This document shows, piece after piece, positions 9,382 to 17,493 of a stretch of DNA of 64,000 nt. The notes beneath the pieces are model-generated. The model was not told where the DNA came from. It did no database searches and worked only from the letters and a program-made list of their open reading frames with translations. The position numbers and the translations under genes were made by a program. Every line of letters starts with the position of its first letter. Position 1 is the first letter of the stretch. Source of the stretch: Cobetia amphilecti (GTDB lineage Bacteria; Pseudomonadota; Gammaproteobacteria; Pseudomonadales; Halomonadaceae); assembly GCF_030010415.1 (NCBI RefSeq), contig NZ_JASCSA010000005.1; one strand, written 5' to 3'.

Positions 9382-11141
9382 GCCTCACCTCCCGTGGCGT
9401 CAGCCGCATGGCTCGTGGCGATCAAGCGCACCCCGCTGCTGGCGAGGGTCTCCCGGAAGTCCTTGAGCAGGCCGAGCACCGGATTGGGCGCGGCCTGACC
9501 GAGCCCACAGATCGAGGCGTCCATCATCACCTGCGACAAGCGCGTCAGTAGCGTCTCATCCCACTCATCGCCGCTGAGCGCCGCCAGCATCTGACGCGTG
9601 CCGACACGACACGGCGTGCACTGGCCGCAGGACTCGTCCATGAAGAAGCTCATCAGATTGCGCGCCACCGCTGCCAGATCGTCCTTATCCGACAGCACCA
9701 CCACCGCGGCCGAGCCGATGAAGCAGCCGTGGGCCTGCAGGGTGTCAAAATCCAGCGGCAGGTCCGCCTTGCTGGCCGGCAGAATGCCGCCGGAGGCGCC
9801 GCCGGGCAGATAGGCACGCAGACGATGGCCGTCGGCCATGCCGCCGCCATATTCCTCGACCAGCTCGCTGAGCGTGATGCCGGCCGGTGCCAGATACATG
9901 CCCGGGCGTCTGACGCGCCCGGAGAGCGAGAAGCTGCGCAGCCCCTGACGTCCCTGACGGCCGGCCGCGACGTAGTGGTCATGGCCTTCGCGATGGAGCC
10001 GCGCGATCCAATAGACCGTCTCGACGTTGTTGACCAGGGTCGGGCGACCGAACAAGCCACATTGCGCCACGAAGGGCGGCCGCTGACGCGGCTTGCCGGG
10101 CTTGCCTTCCAGCGACTCGATCAGTGCCGATTCCTCGCCACAGATATAGGCGCCGGCGCCACGCCGCAGCTGGATATAGCCCGGCGCGACGAGGCCTGCG
10201 GCTTCCAGCTCCGCGATGCACTCGCGCAGCACCTCATTCAGGGTCGGGTATTCGTCGCGCAGATAGAGGTAGAGCGCCTCGGCCTCGATGGCATGCGCAC
10301 TGGCCAGCGCGCCCTCGAGGAAGGTGTGCGGCTCACGCTCCAGATAGCAGCGGTCCTTGAAGGTGCCGGGCTCGCCTTCATCGGCATTGATCACGCAATA
10401 GCGCGGCCTCGCCTCGGCACGCACGAAGCCCCACTTGCGAAACGTCGGGAAGCCCGCCCCGCCCAGGCCACGCAGACCGGCCTGCTCGATCATCTGCGCC
10501 AGGTCCTCGATGCTGACCTCACCGCCATCCAGCGCGGCGAGCAGCCCATAGCCACCACTGGCGCGATATTCCGCCAGCCGCGGATAGTCGAGACTCGCTG
10601 CCGGCGCGGCATGCACATGGCCTTCGGCAATCGCCGCCGTGACGCCTTGCACGCTGGCGTGGCCGAGATGGTAATGCCCGACCTCCGCCACCGGCGCACT
10701 GTCGCAGCGCCCCATGCAGGGCGCACGCAGCACGCGCACCTGTTCGGGGTCCAGCCCCGAGGCGAGACCGGCGCGCAAGGCCTCGGAGCCGGCCAGCTGG
10801 CAGGACAGCGAATCACAGACGCGCACGGTCAGCGCCGCGGGCGGCGTCTCGCCATCGCGAACCACGGTGAAGTGGGCATAGAAGGTGGCCGTCTCGTAGA
10901 CCTCGGCCATCGGCAGGCGCATCCACTCGGCCAGCGCGCGCAGATGGGCCAGTGTCAGGTAGCCGACCTCATCATTGAGCACATGCAGATATTCGAGCAG
11001 AAGGTCACGCTGCGCCGGGGCATCGCCCAGCAGGCGCTGTACCTCGGCCCAGGCCTCGGCATCCAGCGGACGGCCGCGCAACTGGCTGCGCGAACGGCGG
11101 CGAGCGACAGGTGTCGGCTCGGTCAGGGTCTCAGGCGTCAT
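9378..11141 (-). CDS. fdsB: Formate dehydrogenase gamma-beta fusion (NuoE/NuoF-like diaphorase)
   Basis: A 587-residue NADH-binding diaphorase that passes formate electrons to NAD+. The first 165 or so residues are a NuoE/FdsG thioredoxin-like 2Fe-2S domain with C109, C114, C142 and C146 (CDSLSC and CMGRC). The remainder is NuoF/FdsB-like, with LGGAGFPTFRKW and NADEGEPGTFKDR for FMN and NADH, and a C-terminal 4Fe-4S site (ESCGQCTPC, then SICGLG). Many formate dehydrogenases encode these domains as separate genes; here they are fused as in HoxF-type subunits. It is first in the operon with fdsA and overlaps it by 4 bases. Its own ribosome site is weak. Confidence 0.94.
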   Translation of the reverse strand: MTPETLTEPTPVARRRSRSQLRGRPLDAEAWAEVQRLLGDAPAQRDLLLEYLHVLNDEVGYLTLAHLRALAEWMRLPMAEVYETATFYAHFTVVRDGETPPAALTVRVCDSLSCQLAGSEALRAGLASGLDPEQVRVLRAPCMGRCDSAPVAEVGHYHLGHASVQGVTAAIAEGHVHAAPAASLDYPRLAEYRASGGYGLLAALDGGEVSIEDLAQMIEQAGLRGLGGAGFPTFRKWGFVRAEARPRYCVINADEGEPGTFKDRCYLEREPHTFLEGALASAHAIEAEALYLYLRDEYPTLNEVLRECIAELEAAGLVAPGYIQLRRGAGAYICGEESALIESLEGKPGKPRQRPPFVAQCGLFGRPTLVNNVETVYWIARLHREGHDHYVAAGRQGRQGLRSFSLSGRVRRPGMYLAPAGITLSELVEEYGGGMADGHRLRAYLPGGASGGILPASKADLPLDFDTLQAHGCFIGSAAVVVLSDKDDLAAVARNLMSFFMDESCGQCTPCRVGTRQMLAALSGDEWDETLLTRLSQVMMDASICGLGQAAPNPVLGLLKDFRETLASSGVRLIATSHAADATGGEA

Positions 11142-11561
11142 GGCGGCACCACGGTGTTGTTATTGGGCAGGAGCAGGCAAGGACTGGCGTATCGCGCGAG
11201 GAGTGAAGTCTCGGGCGCGAAAGTGGTGCGCGGTCAGGGAGCACGCACCACTTTCCTTCACTGTAGATCGCAATCTACAAAGCGGGCACACCTGCGACAA
11301 CCGCTCTGAGCGCTGAATCGCCCCCTATGTCAGTCACGCATATGCCGGCGTCGTATCCAGCTAACTCGCTCTCGCCCAGCCCTCACACAATCACGAGGGC
11401 CGGTGGCGACCTGCCCCGCAGTCAGACTCGCCACCGCGCTCCGGATTGCCATTCCACCCCCTTCCCACATCGCAGCCCCGGGAGACACCCACGACAACAC
11501 CTCGCTTCACGCCAGCTGCCCTGCCCGGCTGGCGACACCAATAACAACATGAGGTCACCAC
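11142..11561. other. Divergent intergenic region between fdsGB and BCCT copy 2
   Basis: About 420 bases with no supported gene. It should hold the promoters of the formate dehydrogenase operon (leftward) and of the second transporter (rightward). No strong repeat or operator stands out. Confidence 0.5.
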
Positions 11562-13151
11562 ATGTCATCGAATCCGTATGACACGGACTACGAGATCGGC
11601 CAGGACAATGTCCAGGTCATGGGTCTCGATGTTCACAACCCCGTCTTCGCGATCAGCGCCGTGCTGATCGTCAGCTTCATCCTGTTTGCCATCCTCTTCC
11701 CAGCGGGCGCGGAAAGTGCCCTGGGCGGCGCCAAGGCCTGGTCCATCGCACATGGCGACTGGCTGTTCATGCTGGCCGGCAACCTCTTCGTGCTGTTCTG
11801 CCTGCTGCTGATCGTGCACCCGGTGGGCAAGCTGCGCCTGGGCGGTCAGAAGGCGAAGCCCGAGTTCTCGACACGCTCCTGGTTCGCGATGCTGTTCGCC
11901 GCTGGCATGGGCATCGGGTTGATGTTCTGGAGCGTCGCCGAACCGGTGGCCTACTACACCGACTGGTACGGCACGCCACTGAACGCACCCGCCGGGACGC
12001 CGGAAGGAGCACGCGCCGCGCTGGGCGCCACCATGTATCACTGGGGCCTGCATCCCTGGGCCATCTACGCCGTGGTCGGGCTGTCGCTGGCCTTCTTCAC
12101 CTACAACAAGGGCCTGCCGCTGACCATCCGCTCGGCGTTCTACCCGATACTCGGTGAGCGCACCTGGGGCTGGATGGGGCATATCGTCGATATCCTCGCC
12201 GTGCTGGCGACCATCTTCGGTCTGGCGACTTCGCTGGGGCTGGGCTCCGCTCAGGCAGCATCGGGGCTGGACTACCTGTTCGGCGTCGGCGATGGCCTGC
12301 CGACCCAGATCGCGATCATCATCCTGGTGACGCTGGTGGCCATCTACTCGGTCAGTCGTGGCCTGGATGGCGGCGTGAAGCTGCTTTCCAACATCAACAT
12401 GATCATCGCCGCTGTCCTGATCATCTTCATCCTCATCTTCGGGCCGACACTCGCCATTCTCATGGGCCTGGGCACCACCACCCTCAGCTATGTGGAATAT
12501 CTACTGCCGCTGTCCAACTGGATCGGCCGCCCCGATGAAAGCTGGTTCCACGGCTGGACCGTCTTCTACTGGGCGTGGTGGATTTCCTGGTCACCGTTCG
12601 TCGGCATGTTCATCGCACGTGTCTCGCGCGGCCGCACCGTACGCGAATTCGTCACCGCCGTGCTGCTGGTACCGACACTCGTCACCATCGTGTGGATGTC
12701 AGTCTTCGGCGGTACCGCACTGGAACAGGCCATCAATGGCGTCGGCGCGCTGGCCAATGGCATCGATTCCGTGTCGCTGGCCATGTTCCAGATGCTCGAC
12801 AACCTGCCGCTGTCCGGTGTGGCGTCCTTCATCGCCATCCTGTTGGTACTGGTGTTCTTCGTGACCTCCTCGGATTCCGGTTCGCTGGTGATCGATTCGA
12901 TCACCGCCGGCGGCAAGGTGGATGCACCGATCAGCCAGCGCATGTTCTGGGCAGCGATGGAAGGCCTGATCGCCGGTGCCCTGCTCTATGGCGGCGGAAG
13001 CGCTGCGCTGGGCTCGCTGCAGGCGGGCGCCATCGCCACGGGGCTGCCGTTCACGCTGGTACTGCTGGTGATGTGCTATTCGCTGTTCCGTGGCCTGATG
13101 CAGGAAAAGAAGGCACAGGACATGCTCATTCGTCCGGTCGCCGGCGCCTGA
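11562..13151 (+). CDS. BCCT-family betaine/choline/carnitine transporter, copy 2
   Basis: A 529-residue paralogue of the transporter at 4146, aligned end to end from the shared start MSSNPY and the sequence IGQDNVQ. The sodium-site loop reads GMGIGLMFWSVAEPV, the canonical BetP form, where copy 1 has GMGTG. The tryptophan motif WTVFYWAWWISWSPFVGMF is intact. GAGG nine bases upstream supports the ATG at 11562. The paralogues differ most in the cytoplasmic tail and in the loop after FGGTALE. Expected role is glycine betaine or related quaternary amine uptake, feeding the dgc pathway or osmoprotection. A 15-bp repeat and a terminator follow. Confidence 0.95.
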   Translation: MSSNPYDTDYEIGQDNVQVMGLDVHNPVFAISAVLIVSFILFAILFPAGAESALGGAKAWSIAHGDWLFMLAGNLFVLFCLLLIVHPVGKLRLGGQKAKPEFSTRSWFAMLFAAGMGIGLMFWSVAEPVAYYTDWYGTPLNAPAGTPEGARAALGATMYHWGLHPWAIYAVVGLSLAFFTYNKGLPLTIRSAFYPILGERTWGWMGHIVDILAVLATIFGLATSLGLGSAQAASGLDYLFGVGDGLPTQIAIIILVTLVAIYSVSRGLDGGVKLLSNINMIIAAVLIIFILIFGPTLAILMGLGTTTLSYVEYLLPLSNWIGRPDESWFHGWTVFYWAWWISWSPFVGMFIARVSRGRTVREFVTAVLLVPTLVTIVWMSVFGGTALEQAINGVGALANGIDSVSLAMFQMLDNLPLSGVASFIAILLVLVFFVTSSDSGSLVIDSITAGGKVDAPISQRMFWAAMEGLIAGALLYGGGSAALGSLQAGAIATGLPFTLVLLVMCYSLFRGLMQEKKAQDMLIRPVAGA

Positions 13152-13160
13152 CATGCGGCG

Positions 13161-13205
13161 CTGACCATAGCTTTACTGACCAAAGCTTTACTGACCAAGG
13201 CGGTA
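13161..13205. repeat. 15-bp tandem repeat after BCCT copy 2
   Basis: Three contiguous units of the type CTGACCAAAGCTTTA (13161, 13176 and 13191), followed by a decayed CTGACTGAC copy. It lies between the transporter stop and the shared terminator. Confidence 0.85.
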
Positions 13206-13237
13206 CTGACTGACAGGCCGCAAGACATGGGCACAAA

Positions 13238-13272
13238 AAAACGCCGCCCCCGGCAACCGGGGGCGGCGTTTT
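13238..13272. terminator. Bidirectional terminator between BCCT copy 2 and the DUF4168 gene
   Basis: A 16-bp GC-rich stem, AAAACGCCGCCCCCGG with its exact complement, loop CAA. A and T runs on both sides let it serve both converging genes. Confidence 0.92.
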
Positions 13273-13304
13273 CATTGGATGACCCGAACGTCATCCAGGC
13301 GAGA

Positions 13305-13697
13305 TCAGGAGTTTTCCTGAGCCAGCTTCTGCACCTTCTTCATCAGGTCCGGGTCGTTCTGGACCGCTTGACCGATGGAGTTGAAGGTAGCGACTTCCAG
13401 ACCGGAGTCTTCGACAGCGCTGACCATCTCGTCGTTGGCTTCCTGACGCACGCTCTGCTTGGCAGTCTCGTCGTCGGCTTTCTGCAGCTTGCCGGCGAAT
13501 TCCTGAGAGATGCGTGCGATGTCCTGAGAGGCCGCAGCGAACTGTTCCAGCTGAGCGTCAGTGAAATCGCCAGCCTGAGCCTGTGCCGCCTGGGCAGTAG
13601 ACTGACCCTGGGCCGGTGCGTCAGCAGCGAACGCCGGTGCCGACATCATGCCCGCGGAAATCAGGGCAGCCGTCATGTATGCAGTCATCCGTTTCAT
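13305..13697 (-). CDS. Exported DUF4168 protein
   Basis: A 130-residue protein with a cleavable signal peptide (cleavage after PAFA, about residue 24), a short Ala/Gln-rich linker and a helical DUF4168 domain. Conserved-type segments are FTDAQLEQFAAA near the start of the domain and NDPDLMKKVQKLAQ near its end. GGAGG five bases before the ATG at 13697 fixes the start. Family function is not established; these are small periplasmic or cell-surface helical proteins. It is a single-gene unit with the shared terminator at 13238-13272. Confidence 0.87.
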   Translation of the reverse strand: MKRMTAYMTAALISAGMMSAPAFAADAPAQGQSTAQAAQAQAGDFTDAQLEQFAAASQDIARISQEFAGKLQKADDETAKQSVRQEANDEMVSAVEDSGLEVATFNSIGQAVQNDPDLMKKVQKLAQENS

Positions 13698-14240
13698 TGC
13701 AGCCTCCAGCAGTGATCAATAAGTGTTTGCCCTAACTCAGACGGGCCTGACGACAGGATGTTCATTTTTTCATGCAACTCTTTGAAAACATTCTGTATCG
13801 CCAGAGTTACATGAGTCGCAGATCAGCAACGTAAAAACCGCGGGGCCGCGCATGGCGGGCGTCATGACGGCTGGACGCGCATACAGCTTGCGCCACGATT
13901 GTGAAAATATCTGCAGCAAGCCGCGTGAGGTCTGCCCGCCACGCACTCGCCCCGCCCTCGATACAGACATGCCTCTGCGCTCGCTACGCGCTCTAGCAAG
14001 GCATGCCACCTGCTGCCGCCGCTATCGGTATGTCGCCACTGGCCTTTTCACAGGCTGAATGAGGGTGGCATGTCATGAAGTACCACATAAATCGCGCGCC
14101 AACGGGCAGCAAACTCTCGGCGACTGTCTTAGTCTTGAAGGAGAGGCTGTCATCCCGGGTGTGCCATTCTCCTGTGCAACCTGCTTCTGCAGCCCAGGCT
14201 GGCTAGCCCAGCTCATAACATTCGTTGCCGGAGGACTGCC
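13698..14240. other. Intergenic region between DUF4168 and DUF4174 genes
   Basis: About 540 bases with no supported gene. It holds the divergent promoters of two exported proteins. No conserved element was recognised. Confidence 0.5.
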
Positions 14241-15014
14241 ATGTCCACGCACATACCGTCCACGCAGAGACTGTCCAAGCAGAGACTGTCCAAGCAGAGA
14301 CTGTCCAAGCAGGTACTGTCCACACAGATACCGCCCGCACTGCCTCGACTGCTCTCGCATCACAGGCTGATGCCGGGCCTGATGAGCCTCTTGTTGGCCC
14401 TGCTGCCGGCCCTGCTGTTGAGCTCGCCGGTGCATGCCATCAGCCTGCTGGATTCGGATGCCGACCTGAACGCGCCCGCCGAGACATCCACTGGCGCGCC
14501 GCCGCCCCCGACCTCGCCGGACACCGCGGAGACCACCATGACCGCCGCCAATGTCGACCCCGCCGCCAACCCGCTGCTGGGCGAGACCTGGAACCGACGC
14601 TCGCTGGTGCTGATCGCGCCGGATGAGCAGGACCGGGACCTCGAGCGTCAGCGCGAGGAACTGCGCGCCACGCGTGGCGAGATGCAGCAACGCGACATGA
14701 CGCTCTATACGCTGATGGGCACGCGCGGCATCCACGATGGCGTGCCGATGAGCTTCGAGGAGGTGCGTGCCCTGCGTGATGCCATGCAACTGCGCGAGGG
14801 CGCGCCCTTCACCGTCATCCTGATGGGCAAGGACGGCGGCAAGAAGATGCAGCAGGAAGGCTTCGTCTCCCCCGACCAGATCTATCAGGTGATCGACAAC
14901 ATGCCGATGCGCCAGCGCGAAGCCAGTCAGGCAGCGCGCAAGCCCCCCCAGGGCACCGACGAGCACACCTCGCCCGACCCCTTGAACGATGAGGACTGGC
15001 AGTGGGAGGAGTGA
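14241..15014 (+). CDS. Exported DUF4174 protein with repeat-encoded N-terminal extension
   Basis: A 257-residue protein. A GGAGG site six bases before the ATG at 14241 supports this start. The first 43 residues then form a basic n-region containing three copies of RLSKQ, encoded by 15-bp DNA repeats, before the hydrophobic signal core (LMSLLLALLPALLL, cleavage after VHA). The mature part contains a DUF4174 domain (about residues 108-220), with WNRRSLVLIAP at its start and the typical FTVILMGKDGG. Function unknown. An internal ATG at 14370 would give an ordinary signal peptide but has no obvious ribosome site. The stop codon also sits in a repeat. Confidence 0.82.
   Translation: MSTHIPSTQRLSKQRLSKQRLSKQVLSTQIPPALPRLLSHHRLMPGLMSLLLALLPALLLSSPVHAISLLDSDADLNAPAETSTGAPPPPTSPDTAETTMTAANVDPAANPLLGETWNRRSLVLIAPDEQDRDLERQREELRATRGEMQQRDMTLYTLMGTRGIHDGVPMSFEEVRALRDAMQLREGAPFTVILMGKDGGKKMQQEGFVSPDQIYQVIDNMPMRQREASQAARKPPQGTDEHTSPDPLNDEDWQWEE
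14253..14342. repeat. 15-bp in-frame tandem repeat inside signal-peptide codons
   Basis: Six contiguous 15-base units. The middle three are identical (AGACTGTCCAAGCAG at 14268, 14283 and 14298) and the outer ones diverged. Fifteen bases is five codons, so copy-number change would keep the frame and only lengthen or shorten the n-region. Confidence 0.93.
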
Positions 15015-15058
15015 CCTTTCTGTAAGGAGCGACCTTCTGTGAGGAGCTACTTTCTGTG
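15007..15058. repeat. 17-18-bp tandem repeat spanning the DUF4174 stop codon
   Basis: Three units of the type AGGAGYGACCTTTCTGT (15007-15024, 15025-15041, 15042-15058). The first contains the stop codon of the gene. Confidence 0.85.
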
Positions 15059-15065
15059 TTGCATG

Positions 15066-15102
15066 AAAAAGCCCCTGTCAGCTCGGCTGACAGGGGCTTT
15101 TT
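15066..15102. terminator. Bidirectional terminator between the DUF4174 gene and etfB
   Basis: A 17-bp perfect stem, AAAAAGCCCCTGTCAGC with its complement, loop TCG, flanked by A and T runs. It serves both converging units. Confidence 0.92.
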
Positions 15103-15117
15103 ACCGTCTGCGCGGCT

Positions 15118-16005
15118 TCAGCGCAGTACGCCTTCCTCACGCAGCAGCTTGAGGATTTCCGCCGCGCCCTCCTCGGCGCTTACGCCTTCCAGCCGCTTGC
15201 CACCACCCCCTTCGGCCTTGGCGGCCGCGGCCTTGAAGCGGTCCCGCGCGCTGGTCGCCTTGATGCGCTTCAAGCGCTTGGGACGCTTGCGAGCCGGGGC
15301 CACGCCGAAGGTCTCGGCCTGTGCATCATGCACCAGCTCGCCGCTGGCCAGTGTGGACAGCTCACCGCGCCGCGCCTGTGCAAAGGCCGACTGACGCGCC
15401 GCCGGCGCCGCGGAATCGACGCTGACAAGTGCCGGCAGCTTCACGCGCAACCGTCGCCGCTGGCCACGCGGCAGCGCCTGCAAGGCGGTGAGATGCGCGC
15501 CATCGCAGCTCTCGATCGCGACGATACCCTCCACCAGCGGCCAGCCAAGACTCTCCGCCAGCAGATGCGGCAGCAGGCCACTGCCCTCACCGGTCTCGCC
15601 CTGGCCGCCACACACCACCAGCTGCGGTGCCGCCTGCTTGAGGCGCGTGACCAGCAGCGGCCAGACATCAACGACCGGTTGATCAACAGCCTTGAGCGGG
15701 TCAGCGCCAGGAGCATTCGGCGTCACCAGCGTCAACGACTCCAGCCCCATGCCCAGATAGCCGCGTAGCGCCTGATCCTGCTCGCTGCCGAGCGCGATCT
15801 CGCTGCCACTGGCATGCCAGGCGCTGAGGCTTACGGCACCGGGTGCCGACTGACGCTCCAGCGCCAGACACAGCTCCAGGGCGCGGGCGTCCTGCTCGGC
15901 GCGCCGCAGACGCCCCGAAACCGGGTGCTGCCCCAACGACACCAGACTCACGACCTCAAGCGGCGCCGAGGCCTGCTGCGCAACGGACGAACGATCTGCC
16001 TTCAT
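15118..16005 (-). CDS. etfB: Electron transfer flavoprotein beta subunit (dimethylglycine pathway)
   Basis: A 295-residue EtfB-type protein that pairs with EtfA to carry electrons from the dimethylglycine demethylase to the quinone pool. It shows the EtfB pattern of an N-terminal VVSLVSLGQHPVSG, an adenine-binding-type segment with VVCGGQGETGEGSGLLPHLLAE, and a C-terminal KRPKRLKRIKATS tail. AAGGAGAAGGAC precedes the ATG at 16005. It is the last gene of the leftward dipeptidase-DUF5943-dgcA-dgcB-etfA-etfB operon, 33 bases after etfA, and ends at the terminator 15066-15102. It differs from housekeeping EtfB proteins, as do its Pseudomonas dgc-cluster counterparts. Confidence 0.92.
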   Translation of the reverse strand: MKADRSSVAQQASAPLEVVSLVSLGQHPVSGRLRRAEQDARALELCLALERQSAPGAVSLSAWHASGSEIALGSEQDQALRGYLGMGLESLTLVTPNAPGADPLKAVDQPVVDVWPLLVTRLKQAAPQLVVCGGQGETGEGSGLLPHLLAESLGWPLVEGIVAIESCDGAHLTALQALPRGQRRRLRVKLPALVSVDSAAPAARQSAFAQARRGELSTLASGELVHDAQAETFGVAPARKRPKRLKRIKATSARDRFKAAAAKAEGGGGKRLEGVSAEEGAAEILKLLREEGVLR

Positions 16006-16038
16006 GTCCTTCTCCTTTCCCCTGTCACAGGCGCGAGT

Positions 16039-17493
16039 TCAGGCCGCGTCGGCGGCAAGCGTGGCGGATGACGCACTGGATGATGTCGAGGGCGCGGCAG
16101 GTGCCTGACCCGCCGCCGAGGCATCACTGACGGCACTGCGTTCGGCCTCGAGCTGCTGACAGAGGCTGGCGAGAATCGCCCCGGCGTCACCGATCACCGA
16201 AAGATCGGCACGCTTGACCATGTCACAGCCGCCATCGGTGTTGATGGCCACCACCTTGTCGCAGCGCTGGATGCCCTGCAGATGCTGGATGGCCCCCGAG
16301 ATACCCACCGCGACATAGACCCGCGCCGTCACCCAGGTACCGGTGGCGCCGACCTGGCGGGCACGCGGCATGAAGCCGTCATCCACCGCCACCCGCGAGG
16401 CGCCTTCGGTGGCGCCCAGCAGGCTGGCGGCGCGGTGGAAGCCATCCCAATCGCGGATGCCGTTGCCCGCCGAGAGAATGAATTCGGCCTCGCCCAGCGC
16501 GATCGCGGAGGGATCGACGGCCACCGGGCCAAGGTCTTCGATCACGTCTGGCACGGCGCGCGCGGTGCTGGCCGCCTCCCACTCGAGCGGCAGCGCGGCG
16601 TGGCGCACATCTTCCACCGGCTCGGCGCATTCCGCCTCGCACAGCACGATACGGGTCAGCGGGCGGGTCAGGTCCTGCTGACCATTGCCGCTGCGCCCGG
16701 TGACGCTCACCTCGACAAGCTCGCCACGCCCGATGGCGGCAAGCTCGCCGTCAAGCTGATAGGCATTGCCGCTGGGCCGCGCCAGCGCATCGCCCCGGCA
16801 CAGCAGGCGCGCACCGAGACGTCGGCCGCGTTCGCCGCCGCCGGTACGGGATTCCGGCAGCAACCACAGCCGTGGTGCCAGCTTGCCATCGATGGCCTCA
16901 AGCTCCGCCAGCTGAGCCAGCGGCGCGTAGCCATCGTGGAGAGTATCGGCAAAGTGCAGCCAGCGATCGGCACCCGCCGCGCCGAGTCCGACACTGTCGG
17001 CGGCGTCACCATCCTCACGCAGCGTGCCGAAGGTGATGGCCAGCACCGCGCCCTGATGGGCGGGGTCGGCATCGGCGATCTGACGCGCCAGCCCCAGTAC
17101 ATCGCGGTCGTGACTCGACAATCGCCCACCGGTCATGTCCGGCACCACCGCGATCAGGAAGGCGGGTGATGCGATCTCGACCAGCGGCAGTACGCGCGCC
17201 TTGGCCACGACTGCGGGCTGGCCAGCACCCGCCGCGGCAGGCCCGGAGCGGCCACTGCGGTCGATGCGCTTGCGACCATTGGCGGCGATGAAGTGGCCGA
17301 CGTGCGGATCGCGACGCGTCACGCCCTTCGGGCCCATCCAGCGTTCCTGAGGGGCTGCCGCGCCGCGGCCCAGCGCCTGCAGCGCGATGAGATGCTGCGG
17401 GTGCAGGCGATTGCGTGCCTGCTGCTCCAGACGCGGGTCACGGCGTGGCAGTGACTCGCGCTCGGTTGCTTGTGGATCGACGGGAATCGTCAT
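16039..17493 (-). CDS. etfA: Electron transfer flavoprotein alpha subunit (dimethylglycine pathway)
   Basis: A 484-residue FAD-binding EtfA, longer than the usual 310 or so because of a roughly 100-residue N-terminal extension containing RNRLHPQH and KRIDRSG. The C-terminal FAD domain is intact, with YVAVGISGAIQHLQG followed by VVAINTDGG. It accepts electrons from DgcAB with EtfB. The start overlaps the dgcB stop by four bases (ATGA), so translation is probably coupled. The extended form is what I would expect of the dgc-associated EtfA type rather than the fatty-acid-oxidation EtfA. Confidence 0.92.
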   Translation of the reverse strand: MTIPVDPQATERESLPRRDPRLEQQARNRLHPQHLIALQALGRGAAAPQERWMGPKGVTRRDPHVGHFIAANGRKRIDRSGRSGPAAAGAGQPAVVAKARVLPLVEIASPAFLIAVVPDMTGGRLSSHDRDVLGLARQIADADPAHQGAVLAITFGTLREDGDAADSVGLGAAGADRWLHFADTLHDGYAPLAQLAELEAIDGKLAPRLWLLPESRTGGGERGRRLGARLLCRGDALARPSGNAYQLDGELAAIGRGELVEVSVTGRSGNGQQDLTRPLTRIVLCEAECAEPVEDVRHAALPLEWEAASTARAVPDVIEDLGPVAVDPSAIALGEAEFILSAGNGIRDWDGFHRAASLLGATEGASRVAVDDGFMPRARQVGATGTWVTARVYVAVGISGAIQHLQGIQRCDKVVAINTDGGCDMVKRADLSVIGDAGAILASLCQQLEAERSAVSDASAAGQAPAAPSTSSSASSATLAADAA

